From Psychrosphaera algicola (GTDB taxonomy: Bacteria; Pseudomonadota; Gammaproteobacteria; Enterobacterales; Alteromonadaceae), in contig NZ_JAQOMS010000002.1 in assembly GCF_028401425.1 (NCBI RefSeq), forward strand, positions 1,984,001-2,048,000: a stretch of DNA of 64,000 bases. Reading direction: 5' to 3'. Position numbers and translations under genes: made by a program. The notes under the pieces are model-generated. The model was not told where the DNA came from and did no database searches. It saw nothing but the letters and a program-made list of their open reading frames with translations. Every line of letters begins with the position of its first letter. Position 1 is the first letter of the stretch. Shown piece by piece: positions 31,196 through 40,919 of the stretch.

Positions 31196-32182
31196 TTTAT
31201 CCATAAATTGAAAAATGTGTTTTAGCGCCAAAACTCTTCGTTGATCTGCTTCGATAAAAATCTCGTGCTGACTTCCGGCCACAACAATAGGTAAATTTGA
31301 ATACAGCGTAGGATTTAGCCGTTGAAGTGCCTCGCAAAACTCATCTTGTGCCTTATTTTCTACTACAGTGTCATCTCCGGCCTGTAAAACTAACACCGGA
31401 ATTTTTACCCTATCCAATTGCTCAAAAGCTAAATCCAATGCGTCAATAGATGCCTGTAACCACCCAAAAGTAATGCCACCTAATTGAATGTTTGGATGTT
31501 GATCATAAATATCGCGGAAGTAGTTGTATCGCGCTTTACTGGTTGTCAGTTCATTATTTTCAAAGGCTTTTCTCGAATAGTTTTTGCCACCAAAAAAGTA
31601 GGCACTGTCACGTCCAGTCCATTGGGTCATTCGATTACCTAATTTGACAATATTGCGCGCCATATTCTCCGGAAAGTTAGCCGATATAAAGCCCCACATG
31701 GGTGACGAAAATGATGCTGTAGTAAAAACCAAAGGGTAATTTTGAATATATCGTAGACCTATTGCGCCACCCATTGAATGACAGATCAGATGTAAATTTT
31801 GCAAGTTATGCCCTGGACCACGCCCTCAACAAATGTATTCAAATCAATTATATAATCGTCAAAGTTCTGTACGTAACCCTTGTGACTATTGCGCAAGATC
31901 CGCGACGACAACCCCTGTCCTTGGTGGTCGATAATAAAAACATGGTAGCCTTGGTTGACTATGTCATAGGCCAACTCTTTGTATTTTAAATATCCCTCAA
32001 CTCGACTATGGACTTATCACAACGCCGCCTTTAGGGTTTTGACAAGGTAAATGTACATAATGGATATCTAAGCCAATAGGGTTCTTAAATAATCCTAGTT
32101 GGGCCGTTTGGTTCCAAAATGGGTCGAGTTGGGTAATAACAAATTGACTAAAATTAGACTCTCTAGAATTCAAGCTGTTCAT
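31181..32182 (-). CDS. PldB-like lysophospholipase / alpha-beta hydrolase (two frameshifts)
   Basis: This is an alpha/beta hydrolase of the PldB (lysophospholipase L2) type. The corrected chain shows SRVEGYLKYKELAYD, the oxyanion region IIDHQGQGLSSR, the nucleophile elbow CHSMGGA (Ser) and the acid/His part LVLQAGDDTVV and GSQHEIF. Breaks: one extra base near plus-strand 32008 and a lost G of the coding strand at 31811-31813. Corrected length is about 333 residues. It probably releases fatty acids from lysophospholipids at the inner membrane. Confidence 0.85.
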
Positions 32183-32371
32183 TTAATTTAACGTAAGTTC
32201 CATGCTGAAGTCGCAAAATAGCGCAGTGTTTCACCACACTATAATCTTGTATTGGTCTTATTCATTTAAGAATAGTGGATTGACCCTTGAAGTAAATCAA
32301 AAATAAACAAAAGTAGGCAAGCTGTTTAAAATTAATTACACTTCGGACGTGATTTGAAAAGGAACAATAGT

Positions 32372-32821
32372 ATGAAAATTTGGGTAGATGCCGACGCTTG
32401 TCCTGTCGCAGCAAAAGAAATTCTGTACCGAGCAGCAAATCGAACTCAGATTGAGTTGATATTAGTTGCCAACCAATACCTAAAAGTTCCGCCCTCTCCT
32501 TTTATAACCACCATTCAAGTGTCTAGTGGTTTTGACGTTGCTGACAATGAAATTGTATTACGCGCACAACCAGAAGACTTAGTGATCACAGCAGATATTC
32601 CATTAGCCTCAGAAGTCATCGACAATAACGCAATTGCCCTGAACCCAAGAGGCGAGTTGTACACTAAGCACAATATAAAACAGCGCCTCAACATTCGTGA
32701 CTTTATGGATACGATGCGAGCAAGTGGCGCAGATACCGGTGGTCAGCCTAAATACGGCGATAAAGACAAACAACAATTTGCCAACGCCCTTGATAAATAT
32801 CTAGCTAAACACCGTAAATAA
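32372..32821 (+). CDS. YaiI/YqxD family protein (DUF188)
   Basis: The 149-residue protein matches the conserved YaiI/YqxD family: MKIWVDADACPVAAKEILYR at the start, SSGFDVADNEIV, DLVITADIPLA and ALNPRGELYT. The acidic residues suggest a PIN-like nuclease fold, but no activity is established. The start at 32372 follows a good AAAGGAA site; an in-frame start 6 codons upstream is less likely. The frame is intact. Confidence 0.92.
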   Translation: MKIWVDADACPVAAKEILYRAANRTQIELILVANQYLKVPPSPFITTIQVSSGFDVADNEIVLRAQPEDLVITADIPLASEVIDNNAIALNPRGELYTKHNIKQRLNIRDFMDTMRASGADTGGQPKYGDKDKQQFANALDKYLAKHRK

Positions 32822-32834
32822 ATTATTGTCGCGG

Positions 32835-33661
32835 TTATTCGTGACAGGCTCGAACGCCAGCGAATAAATCTCGGTAACGGTATCGAAAAGCCGAATGTAA
32901 CTCAATCAAATCACCAGACACCCATTTTGATGATTGTCGAGTCGGTAAGCTCTTTGAGGCCGGTTTGTCATTGTCACCCGCTTGCATCTGCGCAAAGCGA
33001 TAAAAGTCCTGCTTAGTGGGGTGGTTAGGCGCCACAATATTATAAATTTTTTCTTCACTAACGGGTTGGTTGATCAAATGTGTTATGGCACTAACCACAT
33101 CGTCAATCATTACCATGTTAACCAGCTGTGATGCATTTGATTGATTTATTTCAACTTTGAAACGACCCGGTGCACGGTCTTTCCCCATTAGCCCAGCTAA
33201 TCTTAGGACGTGTTTAAATTTCGCACTACTGTTTAATACGCTGCACTCTGCATTATATAAGACCTTAGTCTTTAATTGGCTTTGGTCAAACGGACTAAAC
33301 TCATCATTTTTTGACTCTTAGTATAAATCCCTATCGAACTGGTAAAAATGATGTGTCTAACCTTATGTTTTTGCGCTTCATTCACGATTGCAGAAATATT
33401 GGCTGGATAACTTTCAGCCAATCCAGATTTGAATCCTGGCGGAATACAAATCACCACAACTTCCGCGTCAAATAACGTTAGGTCTCCTGACAACTGACCG
33501 TTTTCAATATTTAGTGGCAGATACTCAACATCACTAATGGGTTCTTTTGGCGTATTCGCACGAAAAGATACCTTAACTCGATTTTTCTGCTGATTTAATT
33601 TAGTTGCCAATCGGCTGCCTAAATAACCATTAGCAATGATAGAAATTGTTTTATCCGTCAA
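32835..33661 (-). CDS. NAD(P)-dependent epimerase/dehydratase-like protein (frameshifted)
   Basis: This is an atypical short-chain dehydrogenase of the YeeZ type. A Rossmann start (TISIIANGYLGSRLATKL) is followed by VVVICIPPGF, the strand HIIFTSSIGIYT and a C-terminal substrate lobe with MVMIDDVVSAITHLI. The glycine motif is shortened to NGYLGS, as in YeeZ. One base is missing at plus-strand 33318-33319 before ESKNDEF. It probably starts at a TTG (33661) overlapping the end of the GNAT-thioesterase gene, so translation is coupled. About 275 residues. Substrate unknown. Confidence 0.75.
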
Positions 33662-34592
33662 CTTTACCTGCCTTTTTAGATTTATTAACTTTCCCACCTT
33701 TGGGAACGACAACATATTGCCCAGTAAACTTAGCAACCGGTGTAACGTCATCAAGCACTTCAACTTGCACCGCTATGCGCGCCATTTTTGCTTTAAGCAG
33801 TGGTTTAAAGTCACCGACGATATTGTCAAAATTTGCCACGGCTCGAGGGAGTTCAGTTACCGGTTTGTGGTAATGAATAGTGGCATCAGCCAATACTAAG
33901 TCCCCTTCCACATCGTTTTCTTTCATCATTAAATGAACCAATCCCCACCCCGTTAGCGTTGCAAGGGAGTAGATGCTCCCCGCAAACATAGTACCGTGTA
34001 GGTTCATGTTTGGGTTTAATGCCGCTCGTGTTTCAAATGTCGTGCCTGTGTATTGGTAAACTCGGATCCCCATAAGTTGGGTTATTGGAATTTGTTGATG
34101 CCAAATATTTTGTAAATCGACACACCAATGTGGGTTTCTAATGATCACTTCAGACGTCTCAAGAGATTTACACATTTGTACATGGGGTATTGCCCCAAAT
34201 ATCTCAGGAGCATCACCTGTAACCACGTAGCCGAGGTTTTCATAAAAATTAGTTGCGCTGGTACGCGCGTTTAAAATAACCCGCTCAACGCCTTCCTGCC
34301 TTGCTATAGCTTCCAAAGATTCTAACATCATAGTTGCTAAGCCTTTGCGGCGATGTTGTTCTGTTACTGCCATATAGCGAATTTGTGATTCTTCACCATT
34401 GACCAAATGCAATCGGGCTACGCCCACAACGTTGCCAGCTTCATCTTTGACCATTCGGTGCCAAGCATGTTGTTCATATTCGTCTTTCTCTGACCCTCTA
34501 GGTTGTTGTAAAGGCGCTCGCAATATCTGCCAACGTATCTCATAGTACTGTTCCCACTCCTGTTCTGAATGTGGTGCAACTACTTGATACAT
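33651..34592 (-). CDS. GNAT acetyltransferase fused to hotdog thioesterase (YiiD/FabY type)
   Basis: The N-terminal GNAT domain (about residues 1-150) shows IRYMAVTEQHRRKGLATMML. The C-terminal hotdog domain (about 165-310) shows NMNLHGTMFAGSIYSLATLTGW, as in E. coli YiiD. That protein has been linked to initiation of fatty acid synthesis through decarboxylation of malonyl-ACP, but whether this holds here is inference. The ATG at 34592 is preceded by GGGGAG; a five-codon longer form exists. The frame is intact, 313 residues. Confidence 0.88.
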   Translation of the reverse strand: MYQVVAPHSEQEWEQYYEIRWQILRAPLQQPRGSEKDEYEQHAWHRMVKDEAGNVVGVARLHLVNGEESQIRYMAVTEQHRRKGLATMMLESLEAIARQEGVERVILNARTSATNFYENLGYVVTGDAPEIFGAIPHVQMCKSLETSEVIIRNPHWCVDLQNIWHQQIPITQLMGIRVYQYTGTTFETRAALNPNMNLHGTMFAGSIYSLATLTGWGLVHLMMKENDVEGDLVLADATIHYHKPVTELPRAVANFDNIVGDFKPLLKAKMARIAVQVEVLDDVTPVAKFTGQYVVVPKGGKVNKSKKAGKVDG

Positions 34593-34676
34593 ATTATTTC
34601 TCCCCAAGTATCCAAAACGATATACACTTTCTATTATAGTTATTATTAAAAACCCAAGGTTTATTAAAAACTAACA

Positions 34677-35420
34677 ATGAAGTTAGCGCAAACACTTACG
34701 CCAGATAATGAAAATAAAACGATATATATGGTCAAAAGTTCCTTTGGCAATATTGAGATCCGTCAAAGCGGGCGCCAATCTTGGCTGCTCGTTAATGGTA
34801 TTGTGCAAACCGCCATAGAGAACAGCAGGCCCTATCGTTCTCTATTACCGCACAATTATGTCATGCTGTTACCGTTAAACTACGATGACGAACCCAAATC
34901 AATTTTGGAATTAGGAGGTGGCGGTTTATTTATTAATCGCTATTTGTCGCATTCAAGGCCGGATATCAAAGTCACCAGCGTTGATTGTTGTGCAGAGGTC
35001 ATCGACTCGGTTAAAACCTATTTTCCTGCTAGTGCTAACTTAACTATTGTAGAATCCGATGCAATAGATTATCTCGAGCACTTAATCGTAAAAAACAGCA
35101 CATTTGATTGGGTTATTGTTGATATTTTTATTGGGGACAGCAACACACTCGCGACCGCTCAGCGGTCTATTTTTGCTAAAATAAATCAATGTCTAAACCA
35201 ATTTGGTTGGTTAGTTATCAATATATTAGATACCTCAGAGCAAACAATCGAACAATTAAACTAGGGTATATTGGCGGAATTTGACGAAACCCCGTATCGT
35301 TTTGCGGTTCCCGAAATGCAAAATCAGATTATGATGTTGCGCAAGGGAGGTGACGTTAAGTTCCCAGAATCGGTTGCGCAACACGATCTGAACAAGACCT
35401 CACATACCTTCTCACATTAA
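34677..35420 (+). CDS. Spermidine synthase-like methyltransferase-fold protein (in-frame stop)
   Basis: The fold resembles SpeE: SILELGGGGLFINRYL at the nucleotide loop, VTSVDCCAEVIDS, VESDAIDYLEH and WVIVDIFIGD. The usual catalytic motifs of aminopropyltransferases are not clear, so the reaction is open. A TAG at 35262-35264 interrupts the frame, which then runs on in phase for 51 more codons (GILAEFDETPYRF and on) to 35420; TGG to TAG would explain it. The last bases overlap the convergent LysR gene by four. Full length 247 residues. Confidence 0.75.
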
Positions 35421-36334
35421 TCAATCGATTCATCCCAATAAGGTGGTGCGCCATAATAACCTTCAATGAAATCGATAAAACAGCGCACTTTATTTGGCAG
35501 TAATTTTCGGTGGGCGTAGACCACATACAAGCCCATTGGATCGAGTTCAAACTCGGGCAGTACAACGTTAAGCTTGCCACTTCGAACCGCCTCACTGGCG
35601 ATAAAGGTAGGTTGCAACACCAAACCTGCGCCTGCAATTGCTGCATCAACCAAAACGTCACCATTGTTACTTTGAAAATCTCCAACAGACTTACTGTTCT
35701 TGGTTTTTAACCATTGGAAAATATCGTTCTCTTTGCCGTCCATTTCGATATAGCTGTAATGCAAATAGCGGTGATCTTTAAGGTCTTCTGGTTGTTTTGG
35801 TACACCGTGCTTTTTTAAATAGTCCGGCGATGCGCACAAAATTATTCTAATCGGCGCAACGCGTTTGGCAATAAGCGACGAGCTCTTAAGACGACCAATG
35901 CGCAGCGCAATGTCAAATCCCTCGTCAACGATGTCAACTTTACGGTCGTTCAGTTGTAAGTCTACAGTCACAGATGGATAATGCAGTTGAAAGTCAGTGA
36001 CTAACCGCGCCATATGTTTTAGCGCAAATGACACCGGGGCACTAATTCGCAATGTACCTTTAGGACTTTGTTGTAGCCCACCTAATTGCGACTCCATTTC
36101 GTCAATACTTGATAAAATCTGCTGTGCATGTTGAAAATAATGGGTCCCTGCCTCTGTGAGGCTCACTTTGCGTGTGGTCCGATTAAGCAAACGAACATCG
36201 AGTCGTTCTTCTAGTTTAGAAACATACTTACTCACCAGCTGCGGCGATATTTGCATTGCTGTAGCGGCATTACTAAAACTGCCTTCAATTACAACAGAGA
36301 CAAATGCTCGCATTGCATCAACTCTATCCATCAA
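35417..36334 (-). CDS. LysR-family transcriptional regulator
   Basis: The N-terminal winged helix-turn-helix (AMRAFVSVVIEGSFSNAATAM, followed by QLVSKYVSKLEERLDVRL) and the effector-binding domain are both complete, 305 residues. It resembles the CrgA/AaeR-like group of LysR proteins. It is divergent from the DoxX gene, 160 bp apart, and probably regulates the DoxX and dioxygenase genes. A second Met one codon later could also start the protein. Confidence 0.93.
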   Translation of the reverse strand: MMDRVDAMRAFVSVVIEGSFSNAATAMQISPQLVSKYVSKLEERLDVRLLNRTTRKVSLTEAGTHYFQHAQQILSSIDEMESQLGGLQQSPKGTLRISAPVSFALKHMARLVTDFQLHYPSVTVDLQLNDRKVDIVDEGFDIALRIGRLKSSSLIAKRVAPIRIILCASPDYLKKHGVPKQPEDLKDHRYLHYSYIEMDGKENDIFQWLKTKNSKSVGDFQSNNGDVLVDAAIAGAGLVLQPTFIASEAVRSGKLNVVLPEFELDPMGLYVVYAHRKLLPNKVRCFIDFIEGYYGAPPYWDESID

Positions 36335-36495
36335 GTCCTCCGCCTTTTAATTCAATCATTATCAACATTATGTTGTTAATCATTCCACATTTCCCATGTT
36401 ACTCTTTTATTCTGTTGATAGTAAAGTGTGTTCATCCCAAGAGACGGGCAAATTAATTGTTATTTCAACTACAAAAATGGTTAGAGGAATTACCG

Positions 36496-36954
36496 ATGAA
36501 AACTTCATTATTAAATAAAATATTAACTTCAGATGCGGGTTTTGCCGCACTAATCCTTCTGTGCTCCTGTTGGCTTAATTTTGGCTGCACATGGTGCCCA
36601 AAAACTATTTGCTTGGTTTGGTGGATATGGGTTAGATGGCACTGGACAATGGATGGCCAGTATTGGGCTAACACCAGGTTACTTAATGGCAATGCTAGCC
36701 GGCAGCGCTGAATTTTTGGCGGAATTGCATTACTATTAGGATTGTTAACCCGCCCTGCCGCAGTGGTTTCAGCATTCACGATGTTGGTTGCTATTGTCAC
36801 CGTACACCTTGGAAACGGTTTATTTATGGCGAACAATGGCTATGAATATGGGTTAGTTTTATTTGTCGTATCAATTGCATTAGCCATTCAAGGTGGTGGT
36901 CGTTTCAGTTTAGATAACCTTATAGTGAACAAACTGACTCCTAAGCTAAACTAA
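36496..36954 (+). CDS. DoxX-family membrane protein (two frameshifts)
   Basis: A DoxX/DUF417-type protein of four membrane helices. Corrected text shows PVGLILAAHGAQKLFAWFGG, GLTPGYLMAMLAGSAEFFGG, LGLLTRPAAVVSAFTMLVA and NGYEYGLVLFVV, all typical. Breaks lie near 36565 (one base too many) and in a five-T run at 36713-36717 (one T missing). About 153 residues. DoxX proteins are often next to redox or aromatic-degradation genes, as here with a LysR regulator and a dioxygenase. Confidence 0.85.
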
Positions 36955-36992
36955 TCGCTAGTTATTCCCCTGAGAATGACAACGCAGGTATT

Positions 36993-37023
36993 GATACCGC
37001 TTTAAAAAACTTAAAGCGGTATC
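36993..37023 (+). terminator. Hairpin after the DoxX gene
   Basis: GATACCGCTTTAA and its exact complement form a 13-bp stem with an AAAAC loop 38 bp after the stop. The trailing T tract is poor. Confidence 0.55.
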
Positions 37024-37097
37024 ATTCCCGTTAAGACTGATTTGCGAGTCGCACTTCATTCTGAAAATTTGACTAAGTTAATCTATTTGGAACCAAA

Positions 37098-37914
37098 ATG
37101 AGCAATGTCAATATCGCATTTATTTCCCACGGCGGCGGGCCAATGCCTTTGCTTAATGACCCTTCACACGCGGATTTAGTCACTTATCTAACGTCATTGG
37201 CCAGTACATTTAAAAAGCCCAAAGCCATATTACTGATCAGCGCCCACTGGGAAGGATCAGTCGCGACAATTACCGCGAGCAGTCACCCTGAAATGATCTA
37301 TGACTATTCGGGCTTTCCCGCTGCTGCGTATCAATTGCAATACCCAAGTCCAGGCTGAGCCCAAACTCGCAACTAAAGTTCAACAAGCTTTACTTAATGC
37401 AGGCATACCAGCACAACTAGATTATAAACGAGGTTATGATCACGGCGCATTCGTGCCTTTAACTTTGATGTACCCAGCGGCAGATATTCCGGTTATTCAA
37501 TTGTCGTTGCTCAATAATCTTGATCCACTGCAACACCTTGCTATTGGCAAGGCACTACAGTCCCTTCAATACGATGAATTACTGGTGATTGGTTCCGGGT
37601 TTTCATTTCATAATATGCGAGAGTTTTTTGCACCTGATACCGAAGAACGAAGAGCTAAAAATCTCGCTTTTGAACAATGGTTGCATACCACGTTATCTGA
37701 TCAAAACAGCTCTGAGTCAGAACGTTGGGATAAAATGGCAAGCTGGACCAACGCACCGTATGCTCGGTATTGTCATCCAAGAGAAGAACACCTTTTGCCA
37801 TTGCATATTTGTTATGGATTGGCGGGTAGAAAAAGTGATGAACAGCAAAGTGTTACCGTACTTAATAAACAATCTAGCGCATTTGTTTGGCGCAGTAAGT
37901 CTGATAACAATTAA
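37098..37914 (+). CDS. DODA-type extradiol dioxygenase, YgiD-like (frameshifted)
   Basis: The protein belongs to the LigB/DODA class of iron-dependent ring-opening dioxygenases. Metal-site motifs are SHGGGPMPLL near the start, LLISAHWEG and YDHGAFVPLTLMYP. One extra base near 37352-37358 separates YPSPG from EPKLATKVQQALLNAG. Corrected length is about 271 residues, as in YgiD. The natural substrate could be a catechol such as DOPA. A minisatellite begins 15 bp after the stop. Confidence 0.88.
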
Positions 37915-37929
37915 TAAGTTCAGGCACAT

Positions 37930-38046
37930 GCTTTTAAAAATAGTGCTTTTAAAAATAGTGCTTTTTAAAATCGCATTCTTTAGCAACAATGCCCTTTACA
38001 ACAGTGCCCTTTACAACAGTGCCCTTAACAATCGGGCATTATAAAA
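37930..38046. repeat. 15-bp minisatellite with two related sub-arrays
   Basis: Seven to eight units of about 15 bp run in tandem. The first three are variants of GCTTTTAAAAATAGT and, after one divergent 16-bp unit, three are variants of GCCCTTTACAACAGT. In one frame they encode pentapeptide-like repeats (ALYNS, ALYNS, ALNNR), but there is no ribosome binding site and that frame overlaps the dioxygenase gene. It is most likely a noncoding slipped-strand repeat. Confidence 0.8.
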
Positions 38047-38090
38047 AACAATCCAATAGCTAATCATACTGAACCTCGTTTTCTTTTCCT

Positions 38091-39269
38091 TTACGCCCGT
38101 TTATTGCTGCTATTGTCCCGTCTCGCTGCATCAAAACTCGCGGTTGTTGAGGTAGGACGTTGTTTTATTGGCTTCAGCCCAAATAAAAATCTAAATTGAT
38201 TAAATGGCTTGATCATAAAGAAACAAATTGCACTCGTTAAGGTAAATGACGACATTAGTAACAGGCCAATCTTTAACGGAATCGATAACGGCCACGAAAT
38301 GATAAAATATGCGATAACCACAATCACAGTTTGATGAAAAATATAAAAAGGATAAATAAGCTCATTGCATTGGCGAAGCCACTTTGGCGACTGAGTTAAA
38401 TGGACCTGCGCATACCCCAAAAGCGTTAACATCGCTGACCAAGCAACAAAACAACACACTGTCCACCAAATCGCCCATCTAACATCCAATGACAAATATT
38501 CGCTCAAATCTGGCGAATAATAATAGGCATAAAAAACACATGTACTCACAAGCAATAACGCTAAGTGCTCTTTCCGCTTCTCGCCTAGCGACAGCCAAAT
38601 ATGTCTATCTTGAATAAATACCATGCCTGCAATAAAGAAAAACAAATAAAATGTCGACGCAGATAAGTTCTCAATTTTGTTATCGTCGCTTGGAAAAGCT
38701 AAAGAAAAAGTCACCTTGATAATTATAAGTAACGCGACTAATACAAATAGCCCTCCTCTTATATCGGTCAGCGTTCTCAGTTTATTTATAACAAACTTGC
38801 CGCTAGATGATGCTAAAAACTGGTTAATTGGGATCGCAAATAAGGCAAATACAATCAAAAACTCAATAAACCACAAATGATTTGTATCAAATTTTAGAGC
38901 AAGCATGGGTAACTCTTGCCAAAAAGATCCCATTTCTGAGATATTTTCAATGTAGCTTTGCGGTGGCACAACAAGCAAAACCCCAACCAATAACGGTACA
39001 AACAACCTTACCAACTTATCTAATATGAACTGCTTAGCGGAGACGTTCGACAATAGTAAAACCGCACCAACGCCTGATATAAAAAACAAGGTCGGTAATC
39101 TAAATTGCTCAAAATACACCATGATGTCATCAAGAAGCTTGCTTGAATCTTTATTCATCACATGCCAACCATCGCCATTAAAAGGCATACAAACATGGTG
39201 AAGAAAAACGGCGAAGATTAATATGACTCTTAACCAATCTAATTCAGACAATCGTGATGTATTTTTCAT
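38091..39269 (-). CDS. Acyltransferase 3 family membrane protein
   Basis: This is a polytopic inner-membrane acyltransferase of the OpgC/OafA-like group, with about ten membrane helices. The motif RLSELDWLRVILIFAVFLHH near the N terminus carries the conserved Arg and the catalytic-type His, and RLPTLFFISG follows. Such enzymes O-acylate glucans, lipopolysaccharide or exopolysaccharide. The start is uncertain: the ATG at 39269 or a GTG/TTG a few codons upstream closer to the GGAG site. The frame is intact, 392 residues from 39269. Confidence 0.87.
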   Translation of the reverse strand: MKNTSRLSELDWLRVILIFAVFLHHVCMPFNGDGWHVMNKDSSKLLDDIMVYFEQFRLPTLFFISGVGAVLLLSNVSAKQFILDKLVRLFVPLLVGVLLVVPPQSYIENISEMGSFWQELPMLALKFDTNHLWFIEFLIVFALFAIPINQFLASSSGKFVINKLRTLTDIRGGLFVLVALLIIIKVTFSLAFPSDDNKIENLSASTFYLFFFIAGMVFIQDRHIWLSLGEKRKEHLALLLVSTCVFYAYYYSPDLSEYLSLDVRWAIWWTVCCFVAWSAMLTLLGYAQVHLTQSPKWLRQCNELIYPFYIFHQTVIVVIAYFIISWPLSIPLKIGLLLMSSFTLTSAICFFMIKPFNQFRFLFGLKPIKQRPTSTTASFDAARRDNSSNKRA

Positions 39270-39610
39270 TTCCACAAGCAACTCCTTTTTATTAACAATG
39301 GAATATTTGGTTGGTCATGCAAAGTTACCCAAATAAAGCTTTAAAAACTTCTCTATTTCAGCAATTTGAACGAAAAACCTAAACTAATAAACTCAAAAAT
39401 ATCGTGTAAGCCGAACCTTCGAAAACCATTTTGTTGTGTTAAAACTGGGATAACAAATTAGGCTCACTCAGCGTTAGTCGCGGAATCAATGAAAAAGGTT
39501 ACTAATCAGTTGTAATAATTATAATAATAGGAATTGAAAGGGAGGAAATAGAATGCGTGCCTATTATATGTTTGACACCTTTAAGCCGAAGCTGTTTTGT
39601 TCTGAAACTA
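39270..39610. other. Intergenic region upstream of the acyltransferase, no gene seen
   Basis: The 341 bp are AT-rich and hold the ribosome binding site of the acyltransferase at the left end. I find no supported open reading frame. Promoter elements cannot be assigned with confidence. Confidence 0.4.
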
Positions 39611-39640
39611 AAAAGCCATCCAAATTGGATGGCTTTCAAT
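39611..39640 (-). terminator. Terminator of the PEP-CTERM gene
   Basis: On the minus strand AAAGCCATCC and GGATGGCTTT pair across a five-base loop and are followed by TTTTTAG, about 30 bp after the corrected stop. Confidence 0.88.
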
Positions 39641-39668
39641 TTACTTCTTACAAGTGCTAATAGTTACA

Positions 39669-40378
39669 TTAAGCTTTCTTGTAACGTCTTGCCATTAAAC
39701 CCGCAAAACCTAACATAAATATAGACAACATTCATGGTTCAGGAACATCAACATATCGTAAGTTGTCAAAACGAGCCGTATAACCGCCTTGTGCAGACAA
39801 CGTATTGTAACCATTCAATATTACGCTACCTATGTACGATACATCACTCACTGAGTCAGTATAAACAGTCGTTCCGTTTATCCCATACTCGGTACCATTC
39901 GACGTAATAGCTATACTGAAGGTATTAAATGCATCTAGGACTAATGAAGCTGTATCAAAAGCCCAACCGATATTTGAATCATATACATCAGTGACTATAG
40001 TGCCAGCATCTGTTTGTGCTTCCAAAATAGGGTAGGCTGTAATGTTATCACTGTTGTCGCGCCCAACCCCCATAAACCGCCATATCGACCATCGTTTGCT
40101 GCCATACTAGAATCAATAAATAAATCAATTGACAAAAACTTAGAATGACCGATGTCTAATTGCATCCCTTGGGTATTATAAAAATTATTGCCGTTTAGCT
40201 GCCCAGCAACAGTCATATGTAGTTCATTGTTTACAATTTCAAAGCCATCTGGCGCTGATCTATCTACAGTCCAGTCGGCAAGGCTGTCACCATTGTTAAA
40301 GTCCACTTCAATTATCGACGCCTCTGCGTTAGACACTAGAGCGACACTAAATAATAAACCTGCAATCGATTTCTTCAT
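39669..40378 (-). CDS. PEP-CTERM sorted exported protein (frameshift and in-frame stop)
   Basis: A signal peptide (MKKSIAGLLFSVALVSNAEA) is followed by a jellyroll-like domain of about 190 residues, then the PEP-CTERM tail: VPEP, a hydrophobic helix (MLSIFMLGFAGL) and the basic end ARRYKKA. PEP-CTERM proteins are cut and anchored by an exosortase, usually in exopolysaccharide-making bacteria. One base is lost around 40060 before VGRDNSDN. A TGA directly after VPEP (near 39735) separates motif from helix; the frame continues in phase, so it is probably an error, or the protein is now released. Upstream lies a short 7-bp repeat. Confidence 0.82.
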
Positions 40379-40919
40379 GAAAATCTCCTTTTTTGAAAGC
40401 ATGTATTAATTACAAATTACAAATTACAAATTACAAATTATTAATTTGCATTTATCATTCCAAGTAAAAATTTAGTATTGAATTCAATTGGATGCGTAAA
40501 ATTTCGGAATAAAACTGTACCAGTTGTAAAATTTCTAGACATAGACAAATAGCAAGCAAACAAAACATTATTACAATACTCTCATTCTTAAGCACGATTT
40601 CAGATCGACTTAATAATTCTCTAAGGCCTGCCAAACAACAATTACAGCAGTAAAACAATGTTATGGAAACGTCCCAAAATAGCGCATATCGGCTGTCAGT
40701 TTTTTTACATTTATGATGTAATGGCAGAACCTCGTCTGACATGTAAACTAAAAACAAATCAACAGAACGTTATTAGTTACCGTGAAATATCTTTTGGCTC
40801 CATTGTGTCTACTTACTTGAAACTTGCATCTGCAAGTCATATACAAGTTAAACAAATCAGTAATAGTGCCTAATACAATTTAGTCGGCACTTTTAACTCG
40901 CGAACGTTAAGGAACCACC
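40379..40919. other. Intergenic region between the PEP-CTERM gene and yghU
   Basis: This 541-bp stretch separates two divergent genes. It contains the 7-bp repeat near the PEP-CTERM start and a weak ATG frame (40455-40757, minus) that I do not accept as a gene. Promoters for both flanking genes should lie here. Confidence 0.45.
40411..40438. repeat. Four tandem copies of a 7-bp repeat
   Basis: TACAAAT occurs four times in a row about 35-60 bp upstream of the PEP-CTERM start codon, where a promoter would lie. Copy-number change there could alter promoter spacing. Confidence 0.8.

Noticed and set aside
37589..38044. Pentapeptide-repeat protein downstream of the dioxygenase
   Set aside because: Most of the frame overlaps the dioxygenase coding sequence in another phase and there is no start signal at the repeats; the periodicity comes from the DNA minisatellite.
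40455..40757. Minus-strand 100-residue frame as a gene
   Set aside because: It has no recognisable domain, no good ribosome site and an unusual Cys/Leu-rich composition in AT-rich intergenic DNA.
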